A stretch of 64,000 bases of DNA, from the NCBI RefSeq assembly GCF_024741815.1, contig NZ_CP102951.1:806001-870000 (forward strand), written 5' to 3'. How positions within the stretch are numbered: position 1 is the first letter of the stretch; the number at the start of each line of letters is the position of its first letter. Positions 1 to 8,487 of the stretch are shown piece after piece. The position numbers were made by a program, and so were the translations under genes. This DNA is from Pseudomonas sp. LS1212 (lineage in GTDB: Bacteria; Pseudomonadota; Gammaproteobacteria; Pseudomonadales; Pseudomonadaceae). The notes under the pieces were generated by a model. The model saw nothing but the letters and a program-made list of their open reading frames with translations, ran no database searches and was not told the DNA's origin.

Positions 1-99
1 CGTTCGCCAGCGTTTAAACGGAGTGCATTGAAAGGTGCACGTCCGGTTCGGTGAGGAGAGGCAGGGAAATAGTCCGACTACGCCCTGCCTCTTACTCAA
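1..99 (+). mobile_element. 3' end of a group II intron (domains V-VI), rest outside window
   Basis: Positions 12-50 form a domain V-like hairpin: a GTGCA/TGCAC tip stem, a GAAA-containing loop, a two-base bulge and a 3' strand TCCGGTTC. It is followed at 57-93 by a long stem (AGGCAGGG/CCCTGCCT) that fits domain VI. The bases opposite TCCGGTTC are not the usual GAGCCGGA: only the last four pair, and the catalytic triad position reads AAA instead of AGC. The intron is therefore decayed, or a junction lies near position 15. The transposase reading frame resumes just after this element, so the intron lies inside an IS3-type gene in the sense orientation. The exact 3' splice point (about 97-100) is uncertain. 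Confidence 0.6.
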
Positions 100-708
100 C
101 TGCCGTCACCGATACGCGGGAAGTATTACTACCTCTATCTGATCGAAGATATTTACAGCCGCAAAGCCGTGGGCTGGGAGGTCTACGAAGTGGAAAGCGG
201 CGAAAAAGCCGCTGCGTTACTGCAACGCAGCGTGATCGGCGAGCAGTGTTTACGCGAACCGCTGGTGCTGCACTCGGACAACGGAGCGCCGATGAAATCG
301 GTGACGCTTTTGAGCAAGATGTACGAGCTGGGCATCACGCCCTCGCGGGGACGACCGCGTGTCAGCAACGACAATCCCTACTCGGAGTCGTTGTTTAGAA
401 CGCTGAAATACTGCCCGCAATGGCCACAAGATGGCTTTGCCAGTTTGGACGCTGCACGAGCGTGGGTGAGGGATTTCATGCGCTGGTATAACCACGAGCA
501 CCGACATAGCCGTATCCGGTTCGTCACGCCAGCCGAGCGGCATCGAGGGCTGGACTATCAAGTGTTGGCCCGGCGACATGAGGTGTACGAACGAGCCAAG
601 GAGAAAAAACCGGAGCGGTGGTCAGGTCGGACGCGTAACTGGGAGCCGATCGGTACCGTGTTGTTGAACCCGGATCGAGAGCAACAGGTCGAGAAAAGAG
701 CGGCATAG
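100..708 (+). pseudogene. IS3-family transposase OrfB, C-terminal exon behind the intron
   Basis: An open frame runs from CTG at 100 to the stop at 706-708 and reads as the last two thirds of an IS3-type OrfB integrase core. It includes the LIEDIYSRKAVGWE block, the second catalytic Asp in LHSDNG and the catalytic Glu in NPYSESLFRTLKY. The first catalytic Asp (normally in a WDIT motif) would lie upstream of the intron, outside the window. The C-terminal tail is basic and ends in VEKRAA. The gene cannot make a full transposase unless the group II intron splices. It belongs to a different IS3 subgroup from the element at 7198. The terminal inverted repeat could not be fixed, but 709-777 holds no other gene. 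Confidence 0.8.
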
Positions 709-777
709 TTAGACGGTTGACGCGACAACTACCTTGAAAAACGCCGCGGATTACATCTGGGCATACTGATTTTCTCT

Positions 778-1461
778 TTAGGGCGCGGTGGCGCAGCGTG
801 CGTGAGCCATTTCAGCCTGCCAGGCGGCCAACACCCGTCGACGCCACCAGTCACTGCCTTCGATCAGTTGGCGGATCAGCGCCTGCTGATCCGCGTCACC
901 GGCGAACTGCTGCGGACGCGGTAATACCGGCAGTTTGGGGAGCAGGGCCTGGTAGATCTGTAGCTGTTTGTCGATACTTTTCTGTGGTTCGCTGAGGCAG
1001 GGCAGTTGCGGTAACTGCGGGCACAGATAGAACAACAGCTGTCGGGTTGCCGTCTGCACTTGTTCGCTGGCGAACAACGCCAGATTGCACGCCTTGAGCA
1101 GCTCTGCGGCCAACGGCAGATCCTCGGTGCCACAGCTTCCGACGATTTGCCCCCAGCGTGGAGCCAACTCCTGGCGAATGAAGCCATCCAGGCGCGCGGC
1201 CAATTCATCCTCGCTAAAGCCATGAAAATCCAGCCCGAAGCAGTCCTTCAGAATGCGCAGATAGGTCTTGTCGACCAGGGTGCGGCCGGCGTTTTGCCAG
1301 CCTAAGCCGGCGGCCTTGGCCAGGTTGCCATAGAACTGCAACAGCAGGGCGTTCTCGCTGCTACGCGCGTCCATGCCCGAGGCAAACGCCGGATGCGGCT
1401 GTGGCCAGCTCTGACGCAGGCGTTCTCCGAGCTGGACGAGACGCAGGTGATCCAGAGTCAT
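778..1461 (-). CDS. hypothetical protein, 227 aa
   Basis: The start is set at ATG 1461, where a GGAGA ribosome site lies 6-7 bases upstream; the open frame extends 35 codons further without a good site. The protein is soluble-looking and rich in Leu, Ala and Gln, with no signal peptide, membrane segment or catalytic motif that I recognise. It has predicted amphipathic helices and scattered Cys residues (for example SCGTED and LKACN). It is divergent from the sulfite exporter gene at 1743, with 281 bp between them. It lies between an insertion sequence and the sulfite module, so it could belong to either. No function is assigned. Confidence 0.6.
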   Translation of the reverse strand: MTLDHLRLVQLGERLRQSWPQPHPAFASGMDARSSENALLLQFYGNLAKAAGLGWQNAGRTLVDKTYLRILKDCFGLDFHGFSEDELAARLDGFIRQELAPRWGQIVGSCGTEDLPLAAELLKACNLALFASEQVQTATRQLLFYLCPQLPQLPCLSEPQKSIDKQLQIYQALLPKLPVLPRPQQFAGDADQQALIRQLIEGSDWWRRRVLAAWQAEMAHARCATAP

Positions 1462-1742
1462 GTGATTTCTCCGCTTGGCAAAGCACGTGTTCAACGAGTC
1501 ATTCGCAGACACCGCACGACGCTCGGCAGGGCCGCGGCCTGGCGCGTTGCGAAGGCATGCGCGCATGACTATAGGGGCTACTGCTGCAGCGTATTAGCAC
1601 CAGCTGCCAGCTGCGCTCTGGGCCAAGCACGCAGGTGTCGGTTGGCCCCTACGACCGCCTTGACGTGGTCCTAATGGGGGGGCGGAGTTTTCTCTAGCAT
1701 CGAAACCCAGTGATTTCATAACCACAGGGTGTAGCTGAGCAC

Positions 1743-2813
1743 ATGACAATAAAACAGCACCACACAATCCCCCCCGTGCACAGCCTGTCGCCTGACACGG
1801 CTCAGCCGTCGGCGTCCTGGTTAATACGCCGTCAGCAGAAACTCAACCTATTACTGCCGGGTATCATCGCCGCAATGATAGTCGCCGCCAGTGCCTCTTT
1901 CCTTTCCGAGCATTACGGTGCGCCGGTGATGTTGATGGCCCTGTTGCTGGGCATGGCACTAGGCTTCCTCTCCCAGGAGGGGCGTGCGGTCGCGGGTATT
2001 CGCTTCACCTCCAGCACCATCCTGCGTGGCGGCGTGGCGCTGCTGGGCATGCGCATCACCGTTGAGCAGATTCTCTCGCTGGGGGGGACGCTGATGGCGG
2101 TGGTGATCGGTGCAGTTTTCTTGACCATCAGTTTCGGCATCATCCTTTCTCGGCTACTCGGCCAGTCACGGGATCTCGGCATTCTCAGCGGCGGCAGCGT
2201 GGGCATCTGCGGCGCCTCGGCGGCGCTGGCAATTTCCGCGGTACTGCCGCAAGACAAGGATAGCGAGCGCAACATCATCTTCACTGTGATCAGCGTGACT
2301 GCGCTGAGCACCATCGCGATGATTGCCTATCCGCCGATCGCCCAATGGATCGGCCTGGACGCCCATCAGGCCGGGATATTCCTCGGCGCAACTATTCACG
2401 ATGTGGCCCAGGTGGTCGGTGCCGGCTACAGCATGTCGGAGGAAACCGGAGATACCGCGACCGTGGTCAAGCTGTTGCGCGTGGCAATGCTGGTGCCGAT
2501 CGTCTTCAGTCTGTCGTTGCTGCTGCGTAAGCGCGGTGATGGTGGTCCGCGCCCGGCACTGCCGTTGCCCTTGTTCATCATCTTCTTTGTGCTGTTTGTC
2601 GCCATTAACAGCAGTGGCGTAGCTTCGACGCAGGTGCAGGAGTTTGCCGGCGATGTGTCGCGCTGGTGTCTGGTTACAGCTATCGCCGCTCTGGGAATGA
2701 AAACCTCACTGAAGGCGCTGCTGGAAGTAGGCTGGCGTCCGGCGACCCTGTTAGTCAGTGAAACTGTGTTTCTCGCGACGTTGATATTGTTTGCGGTGAA
2801 GTGGCTGGGATGA
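1743..2813 (+). CDS. YeiH/UPF0324 family putative sulfate/sulfite exporter
   Basis: A 356-aa integral membrane protein with about ten hydrophobic segments. It has the family's Gly-rich blocks: LRGGVALLGMRIT near residue 100, SGGSVGICGASAALAISAV near 150, and FLGATIHDVAQVVGAGYS near 215. YeiH-family proteins are inner-membrane exporters of oxidised sulfur anions and are often induced during sulfur metabolism. The neighbours (a TauE/SafE exporter and a sulfite dehydrogenase) fit a role in sulfite export or detoxification; this role is inferred from context. The start ATG 1743 has a weak GAG-type site. The 281-bp region upstream carries the promoter, but no operator was recognised. A co-transcribed exporter gene begins 104 bp downstream. 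Confidence 0.85.
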   Translation: MTIKQHHTIPPVHSLSPDTAQPSASWLIRRQQKLNLLLPGIIAAMIVAASASFLSEHYGAPVMLMALLLGMALGFLSQEGRAVAGIRFTSSTILRGGVALLGMRITVEQILSLGGTLMAVVIGAVFLTISFGIILSRLLGQSRDLGILSGGSVGICGASAALAISAVLPQDKDSERNIIFTVISVTALSTIAMIAYPPIAQWIGLDAHQAGIFLGATIHDVAQVVGAGYSMSEETGDTATVVKLLRVAMLVPIVFSLSLLLRKRGDGGPRPALPLPLFIIFFVLFVAINSSGVASTQVQEFAGDVSRWCLVTAIAALGMKTSLKALLEVGWRPATLLVSETVFLATLILFAVKWLG

Positions 2814-2917
2814 GCCAGCGTCATGGGTGACTTGCATCGCCCCCGCCTGATCACCAGACTGCCGCCGACACGATAACTGTGCGGCGGCAGGCTGGCTTAA
2901 CCAGCAATGGAGGCGGT

Positions 2918-3691
2918 ATGAGCCTGCAAGTACATCTGATTTTTCTGTGTTGTGTGGCCCTGGCAACCGTAGCCCAGAGCCTCACCGGCTTCGCCTTCGG
3001 CCTGATCCTGATGGGCTTGGTCGCTTCCCTGCACATGGTGCCGCTAACTGAGGTAGCGGTGGTGATCAGTATCCTCACCCTGGGTAACGCCATGGGTACG
3101 CTGGGCGGGCCGAAACCGCAGTTGGACCGCGCGGTGCTGATGCCCGTGTTGATCAGCAGTCTGCTTGGCGTCAGCCTGGGAGTGTGGGGGCTCGACGCGT
3201 TGAATGGTAGCCAGCTAACCTGGCTTCGCCTTCTGCTCGGCATACTGATAGTCGCGGCCAGCCTCATGCTTGTGGTGCAAAACAAACCGAAAACGCAACT
3301 GTCCCGGCAGCCTTCGTTCTGGCTGGCCGGTGGCCTGTGCGGACTGCTCAATGGCTTGTTCTCCAGCGGCGGGCCGCCGATTGTTTATCACCTGTATCGC
3401 CAGCCTTTGGGCTACGAAATCATCCGCAATACCCTGATCACGGTGTTTGCTGCCAACGCGGCGGCGCGCCTTGGCCTGGTCGTAGCGCAAGGACAGATGC
3501 AACTGTCCACGTTGTTGTTGAGTGCCGAAGCATTGCCGTTGGTGGTGCTGGTCAGTTGGCTGGTCCGCCGTTATCCACCGAGGTTGTCGCCGCGTACGGT
3601 GCGTTGGCTGGTCTTCGTACTGATGGCGCTAGCTGGCGTCAGCTTGATCTGGGATTCATTGCCGGGGTTTTTGGCAGCAACCTCGGCATGA
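2918..3691 (+). CDS. TauE/SafE family sulfite exporter
   Basis: A 257-aa polytopic membrane protein with about eight segments. It shows the two-repeat TauE/SafE pattern, with AQSLTGFAFGLILMGL near the N terminus and the matching LCGLLNGLFSSGGPPIVYHLY in the second half. The start ATG 2918 is preceded by a strong GGAGG site; the frame is open 13 codons further upstream without one. Family members export sulfite, sulfoacetate or related organosulfur anions. It is the second gene of a probable two-gene operon with the YeiH-type exporter and converges on the cytochrome and sulfite dehydrogenase genes, leaving 81 bp. Two unrelated exporters side by side suggest sulfite stress as the common theme. 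Confidence 0.85.
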   Translation: MSLQVHLIFLCCVALATVAQSLTGFAFGLILMGLVASLHMVPLTEVAVVISILTLGNAMGTLGGPKPQLDRAVLMPVLISSLLGVSLGVWGLDALNGSQLTWLRLLLGILIVAASLMLVVQNKPKTQLSRQPSFWLAGGLCGLLNGLFSSGGPPIVYHLYRQPLGYEIIRNTLITVFAANAAARLGLVVAQGQMQLSTLLLSAEALPLVVLVSWLVRRYPPRLSPRTVRWLVFVLMALAGVSLIWDSLPGFLAATSA

Positions 3692-3772
3692 ATGCTGACC
3701 GCGTTAGTGATGCAGACCAGCGACGCCTTCCCCAGTTGCCCAGGAAGGGGCCTGGCCGCGCCGGGACTGGGC

Positions 3773-4420
3773 TTAGTGGCGCAGTATGAACGTCGCCAGG
3801 GTTTGCAGATCCTCCGGGCTTAACTGCGCGTAAGGCGGCATAGGGATTTCCCCCCATTTTCCGGCACCGCCGCGCTGAATGCTGGACGCTATCTTGGCCA
3901 GTGCCTGCGGATCACTCCCATACTTGGCAGCGACATCGTGATAAGCCGGGCCTACAACCTTGTGATCAATCGCGTGGCAGGACAGACAGGCGTGGTTCTG
4001 GAGCAAAGCCATGGCGTCGACTTTTGCTACAGGCGCCGCCGAGAGCTGGCCCGCCGGCGGGTTCGAGGCAGCCTGCACATCGGCATCGCTCGCATGGGCA
4101 CTACCGTAGGCCACCGCAAGGTAGGCGCCGATAATGTTCACATCCTGATCGCTGATCGGAGCGCCATACACGTGCTGCATCTTGCTCGCTTCTGCAGTCC
4201 ACTGCGCCAGGGTCATGCCAGGAGGCTGGAAGTTGATGTAATCGGCAGAATGGCAGGTGGAACATTTCTGCTGGGCCAACGGGTAGCCAGGCAGAGCATT
4301 GGGCTTGAACACAGCCGTTTCGGGCGGCAAGGTGATCGATAGTGGCGCTGCGCTAACCATGGCAGCCAAACAAACCTGAGCCGCGCACAGCAAGGTGGTC
4401 ATGCGTTTCATGCGTTTCAT
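3773..4420 (-). CDS. dihaem cytochrome c, sulfite dehydrogenase electron-acceptor subunit (SorB-like)
   Basis: A 215-aa secreted protein. A signal peptide covers residues 1-25 (basic start, hydrophobic core, cleavage near VSAA). Two haem c sites, CSTCH (about 53-57) and CLSCH (about 145-149), define two class I cytochrome domains. A Met ligand for the second haem is likely in IPMPPY near the C terminus. Classical SorB carries one haem, so this is a larger, dihaem version. The start codon (first of three Met within seven residues) has a GAGGGGG site six bases upstream, only ten bases after the molybdoenzyme gene, so the two are co-translated. It should pass electrons from sulfite to the respiratory chain in the periplasm. 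Confidence 0.85.
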   Translation of the reverse strand: MKRMKRMTTLLCAAQVCLAAMVSAAPLSITLPPETAVFKPNALPGYPLAQQKCSTCHSADYINFQPPGMTLAQWTAEASKMQHVYGAPISDQDVNIIGAYLAVAYGSAHASDADVQAASNPPAGQLSAAPVAKVDAMALLQNHACLSCHAIDHKVVGPAYHDVAAKYGSDPQALAKIASSIQRGGAGKWGEIPMPPYAQLSPEDLQTLATFILRH

Positions 4421-4430
4421 GCGGGCCCCC

Positions 4431-5690
4431 TCAGGCGACGGTCACGTGGCTGGTTTCTACGACGTGGCGGCGGTAGCCAGCGGGGTTCCAGTCGGCTCGC
4501 AGCGGTTGCGTCTCGCCCGCACTGTTACTGGCTCGCACCATTAACTGTGTGGCGCCCTTGCTGGTAAAGGTTATCGGCAGCGTCCACTCACGGAAGGAGA
4601 AACGGCCAAGGTCCTGCCCAAGCTTGGCTTCGCGCCAGGTTTTTCCGCCGTCGATCGATAGTTCCACCTTATTGACCCCAACGCCGCCGTCGAACGCAAT
4701 GCCCTTGAGCACCACGTTTTTTTTCAGCGGCAAGACATCACCGTGCTTGATGCTGGTGATGAAGCTGCGTACCGGCAACTTGGAAATCGGCTGAGTCTTC
4801 GCCGCCGTGGTGCCGGGGGCGATGCAAAAACAATCGTTATCCGGAACACGGTAGCCTTTGGCCATAAAAAAGCCGTCATAGGTGTGGTCGACGACTTCGA
4901 TCTCACTCAGGTGCTTGACCCAATACGTGCCGAAATAGCCTGGCACCACCAGACGTATCGGGTAACCGTTGAGGAATGGCAGGTCGGTACCGTTCATCGA
5001 CCAGGCGATCATGGGCTCGCCATCCATGGCATGGCTGATGTCCAGGGCCTTGATGAACTCTGGCGTGCTCGGCAGCACTGGCTTATCGAGCCCACGGAAT
5101 GTCACTTGCTTGGCCTCGGCTTTAACACCTGCCTTTTCCAACACCGCCTTGAGCGGCACCCCCACCCAACGGGCATTCCCCATCGAACCATTGCCCAGTT
5201 GGGCGCCGAACACGCGCGGCATAAAAAAACCACGGCTATTGCCGGAGCACTGATTGACAGCCACCACCTCTACCGGGTCGATGAGAGTCTTGAGTTCTGC
5301 AAGGGACAGCGACAGAGGCGTGTTGACCGAGCCCTTGATCGTCAATCGGTAGCTGTCCGGATCAATACTGGTAGGGAAATTGGCCAGGTGGTAACGCACG
5401 AAAAAGGCGTCATTCGGCGTGATGGGCCCTTCGTTGAACACAGGGAATGGCGTCTCAAGGTGCGGCGGGCGAGTGGTCACCAAGGTCAATGGTCGTTTTT
5501 GCGGGTATTGCACCAGCGGCCGTGGGCCAGCAGCAAAGGTCACTTCTTCGGCGGTTTCGTCGGCTGCCTTGGTTTCGTCGGCTGCCCTGGCCAGGCTTGC
5601 CAACGGAGAGGCCGCCACCGCCAGTGTGAAGGCATCGCGTAGAATGCGCCGGCGGCTCGGATTGCTGTTTTCTACAAAACTGAACTTCAT
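4431..5690 (-). CDS. periplasmic molybdopterin sulfite dehydrogenase (SorA-like)
   Basis: A 419-aa protein with a twin-arginine signal (SRRRILRDAF, residues 12-21) and a cleavage site after the LARA stretch near 36. The sulfite oxidase molybdopterin domain follows, with the Mo-ligand Cys at about 148 in AVNQCSGNSR and the family blocks GSMGNARW and MNGTDLPFLNGYPIRLVVPGY split through the domain. The C-terminal Ig-like dimerisation domain (about 310-419) contains KVELSIDGGKTWREA. No cytochrome b5 domain is present, as expected for bacterial SorA. The product should oxidise sulfite to sulfate and hand electrons to the adjacent dihaem cytochrome. YedY-like sulfoxide reductases are the main alternative, but the Ig-like C-terminal domain and the cytochrome partner favour sulfite dehydrogenase. 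Confidence 0.88.
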   Translation of the reverse strand: MKFSFVENSNPSRRRILRDAFTLAVAASPLASLARAADETKAADETAEEVTFAAGPRPLVQYPQKRPLTLVTTRPPHLETPFPVFNEGPITPNDAFFVRYHLANFPTSIDPDSYRLTIKGSVNTPLSLSLAELKTLIDPVEVVAVNQCSGNSRGFFMPRVFGAQLGNGSMGNARWVGVPLKAVLEKAGVKAEAKQVTFRGLDKPVLPSTPEFIKALDISHAMDGEPMIAWSMNGTDLPFLNGYPIRLVVPGYFGTYWVKHLSEIEVVDHTYDGFFMAKGYRVPDNDCFCIAPGTTAAKTQPISKLPVRSFITSIKHGDVLPLKKNVVLKGIAFDGGVGVNKVELSIDGGKTWREAKLGQDLGRFSFREWTLPITFTSKGATQLMVRASNSAGETQPLRADWNPAGYRRHVVETSHVTVA

Positions 5691-5758
5691 TCTGCACTCT
5701 CTATGATTGTATTAATGAGATGCAATTGACAGCTTCCCGTCAGGGCCGCGAGGCATCG

Positions 5759-5915
5759 GGTAATTCCCCCATTTTTGATATTCACCAGAAATTGACATCA
5801 GGCCACCAGGGCCAACTTCTGTTTAGGGGTGATGCCTCAGAGGGCCATACTCGGACGCTTGTGACTGTACGTATAGATCCAGTTCATGCCTTGGTGTTGG
5901 ACCTCAGCTAGCTCG
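5759..5915 (-). pseudogene. IS3-family transposase C-terminal remnant with inverted-repeat end
   Basis: Read on the minus strand from 5915, the frame gives ELAEVQHQGMNWIYTYSHKR then PSMAL, a stop, then GITPKQKLALVA and a stop. This is the usual C terminus of an IS51/IS150-like OrfB with a Gly codon turned into TGA. The sequence after the final stop (about 5759-5795) looks like the terminal inverted repeat. Nothing upstream of about 5915 continues the transposase frame, so only the last 50 codons survive. It sits between the sulfite module and the island. Confidence 0.7.
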
Positions 5916-5977
5916 CTGAAAGGTCATGAGCAATGCTGAATGAGGCATGTTCAATACTGCGCATACTGGATTTCAGG

Positions 5978-6013
5978 CACAAAAAAAGACGTCCGAGGAC
6001 GTCTTTTTTTGTG
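5978..6013. terminator. perfect bidirectional intrinsic terminator
   Basis: A 36-base perfect inverted repeat with a two-base centre: CACAAAAAAAGACGTCC, GA, then the complement ending in seven T and GTG. It would terminate transcription from either side. No gene in the window ends against it, which fits a displaced terminator (see the finding on tmRNA-like flanks). The 120 bp that follow (6014-6134) hold no gene that I can recognise. Confidence 0.8.
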
Positions 6014-6134
6014 GATTTGGTGGAAGGCGGTGTCCTTCGAACAGGTCCATCCAACAAGAGAATGTCCACGCTGAGAAGGATGACGGTGGACAGTGAGACT
6101 GGGGGGCCCTGCGGATCAAACCGCATTGGTATAT

Positions 6135-6253
6135 TGAACGAGCCCCATGAAAGACAGGACACTGTTTCCCCCTTACGATAAGGGATAGGCAAACGGTTAT
6201 GTTTATGACTAACAGCAACGATAAGAGTGGGGAGCTTTTGGGCCAGGAGCGGC
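6135..6253 (+). mobile_element. orphan 119-bp left end of the IS2-group element
   Basis: This stretch is identical, base for base as far as I can compare by eye, to 7198-7316, the left end of the complete IS2-group element. It contains the left inverted repeat and the first 18 or so codons of orfA. It stops abruptly at 6253 and joins epoxide hydrolase coding sequence. No right end accompanies it. It looks like the leftover of an adjacent deletion or one-ended event that also removed the start of the epoxide hydrolase gene. Confidence 0.9.
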
Positions 6254-7261
6254 CTGGGAGCAGGGGACTGACCTCCAGTACCTTAAACAGCTGCTTGCGT
6301 ATTGGGCCGACGACTTCGATTGGCACGCACAAGAGCGCGAGCTGAACGCGGCCAATCAGTTCCGCGCCGGTCTCGACGGCATCCACATCCACTTCGTCCA
6401 TGAGCGGGCCAGACGCGGGCACGGCATTCCGCTGATCCTGACCCACGGCTGGCCCAGCACGTTCGCCGAGTTGCTTCCGCTCGTGCCATTCCTGACCGAC
6501 CCAGACGCCCACGGCATCGACGGTCCCGCCTTTGACGTCGTCATTCCTTCCCTGCCTGGTTACGGGTTCTCCGAGCGGCCCGCCCGGGTGGGTGTGAACT
6601 ATCAGCACGTCGCCGGGCTGTGGCACCGCCTCATGCGCGGCCTGGGTTACGAGCGCTACGGGGCTCAAGGCGGAGATTTCGGAGCCGGGGTTGCCACGTT
6701 CATGGCGTTGAACAATCCCCAGCCAATAATTGGCGTCCACCTGAGTAATCTGGAGATAGCTCCTTACACTGGAACTGGGGCGCGGCCACTGTCCGCAGCG
6801 GAGAAAACCTATCGCGAGCGCAATGAGGCATTCTGGCAAGAGGAATATGGTTACAAGGCCATCCAATCCACGAAGCCCCAGACGCTCGGATACGGGCTGA
6901 ACGACTCGCCGGCTGGGCTCGCCGCCTGGATTCTGGAAAAGTGGCGCTCCTGGGCCGATTCCCGCGGTAATCTCGATGAGCGCTTCTCTCGTGATTTCTT
7001 GTTGACCACGGTCACGCTCTATTGGGTCACGCAGACGATCACATCCTCGATGCGGGACTACTTCGACAACGACAACAGGCGGTTCCGAGTCACGCTCGGA
7101 CCACAGGAGTTCGTCAACGTGCCAACTGGCATCGCTGTCTTCGCCAGTAATTTTGTCGATGAGGGAACACCTCCCCGAGAGTGGGCCGAACGCCTATTGA
7201 ACGAGCCCCATGAAAGACAGGACACTGTTTCCCCCTTACGATAAGGGATAGGCAAACGGTT

Positions 7262-7654
7262 ATGTTTATGACTAACAGCAACGATAAGAGTGGGGAGCTT
7301 TTGGGCCAGGAGCGGCGGCGCCGCTGGAGCCCAGAGCAAAAACTGGCCATGGTTCGCGAGAGTCTTGAGCCAGGGCAAAGCGTTTCGGTGGTGGCTCGGC
7401 GTAACGGCATCAATGCCAACCAGCTGTTCCTCTGGCGCAAGCTGTACCAGGACGGCAGCTTGTCGGCGGTCAGTGCTGGCGAAGCCGTGGTGCCTGCCTC
7501 GGAGCTGAGCGATGCGCTCAAGCAGATCCGTGAACTGCAACGGATGCTGGGCAAGAAAACGATGGAAGCAGAAATCCTCAAAGAGGCCGTGGAGATCGCC
7601 CGCTCGCGAAAATGGATTGCGCACTCACCCTTGTTGCCGGGGGACGACCAGTGA
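7262..7654 (+). CDS. IS2-group transposase OrfA
   Basis: A 130-aa DNA-binding protein with an N-terminal helix-turn-helix (RRRWSPEQKLAMVRESLEPG, then VSVVARRNGINANQLFLWRK). A leucine-zipper coiled coil follows at about 82-112, and it ends with the IS2-type tail SRKWIAHSPLLPGDDQ. The internal ATG at 7268 is an alternative start. The gene overlaps orfB by 43 bases in the -1 frame. A run near 7605 (GCGAAAATGG) could support the programmed -1 frameshift that produces the OrfAB transposase in this group. The frame is intact. Confidence 0.92.
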   Translation: MFMTNSNDKSGELLGQERRRRWSPEQKLAMVRESLEPGQSVSVVARRNGINANQLFLWRKLYQDGSLSAVSAGEAVVPASELSDALKQIRELQRMLGKKTMEAEILKEAVEIARSRKWIAHSPLLPGDDQ

Positions 7655-8487
7655 AGCTGGTCAGCGAATGTCTCGGTGTGGCGCGCTCGCAATTAACGGT
7701 TCGAATCAAGCAATCAGCCTTGCCCAAGGTACGGCGAAACAGGCCCGTGGACGACGCTGAACTGGTGGTTGAAATCCAGCAACAGGTCAGCGAGCTGCCC
7801 AGCTATGGCTACCGTCGTGTCTGGGGATTACTGCGTCGCGTACGTGAAACCCAGTTGCTGCCCGCGATCAACGCGAAGCGGGTTTACCGGGTCATGCGTG
7901 ATCACAATCTGCTGCTTGAGCGTCGACTCAAACAGCCCGGCGTGCCACGTCGACACGAAGGCCGTATTGCCGTGAAAACCAGTGATACGCGTTGGTGCTC
8001 GGACGGCTTTGAGTTTCGTTGCGAGGACGGCGCCAAACTGAGCGTGACCTTCGCCCTGGACTGCTGTGATCGCGAAGCCATCGGCTGGGTCGCCAGTCCA
8101 ACGGGATACAGCGGTGATGATATCCGTGACTTGATGCTGGAGAGCGTGGAAAAGCGCTTTGGCGACCAACTGCCCGCCACGCCGGTGCAATGGCTAAGCG
8201 ATAACGGTTCGGCCTATACCGCCGAACAGACGCGCCTGTTTGCTCGGCAGATCGGTTTGCAACCGGTGACCACGCCAGTACGCAGCCCGCAGAGCAACGG
8301 CATGGCTGAGAGCTTCGTGAAGACGATCAAGCGTGATTACGTGGCGCACATGCCCAAGCCGGATCGAGAAACGGCGCTACGCAACCTGGCCATTGCCTTC
8401 GAGCATTACAACGAGGAGCATCCGCACAGCGCCCTGAAATATCGCTCGCCGAGGGAGTTCAGGCGCTTGGCCGCAGCATCAATTTAA
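7612..8487 (+). CDS. IS2-group transposase OrfB (DDE integrase domain)
   Basis: A 291-residue open frame closely resembling IS2 OrfB. It has the HTH-like region ELPSYGYRRVWGLLRR and the DDE core, with Asp in WCSDGFEF, Asp in WLSDNGSAY and Glu in SNGMAESFVKTIKRDY; it ends in HPHSALKYRSPREFRRL. It is probably made as a fusion with OrfA by frameshifting and not from its own start. All catalytic residues are present, so the element is likely active. Confidence 0.93.
   Translation: MDCALTLVAGGRPVKLVSECLGVARSQLTVRIKQSALPKVRRNRPVDDAELVVEIQQQVSELPSYGYRRVWGLLRRVRETQLLPAINAKRVYRVMRDHNLLLERRLKQPGVPRRHEGRIAVKTSDTRWCSDGFEFRCEDGAKLSVTFALDCCDREAIGWVASPTGYSGDDIRDLMLESVEKRFGDQLPATPVQWLSDNGSAYTAEQTRLFARQIGLQPVTTPVRSPQSNGMAESFVKTIKRDYVAHMPKPDRETALRNLAIAFEHYNEEHPHSALKYRSPREFRRLAAASI

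Noticed and set aside
5720..5911. A 63-codon plus-strand ORF after the sulfite dehydrogenase
   Set aside because: It is antisense to the transposase remnant on the minus strand and has no ribosome site.
6015..6060. tRNA-like 3' end on the minus strand (TTCGAAG plus CCTTCCACCA)
   Set aside because: The T stem does not pair and the spacing to CCA is wrong by one base; no D or anticodon arm follows. It may be a decayed att sequence but is not a tRNA.
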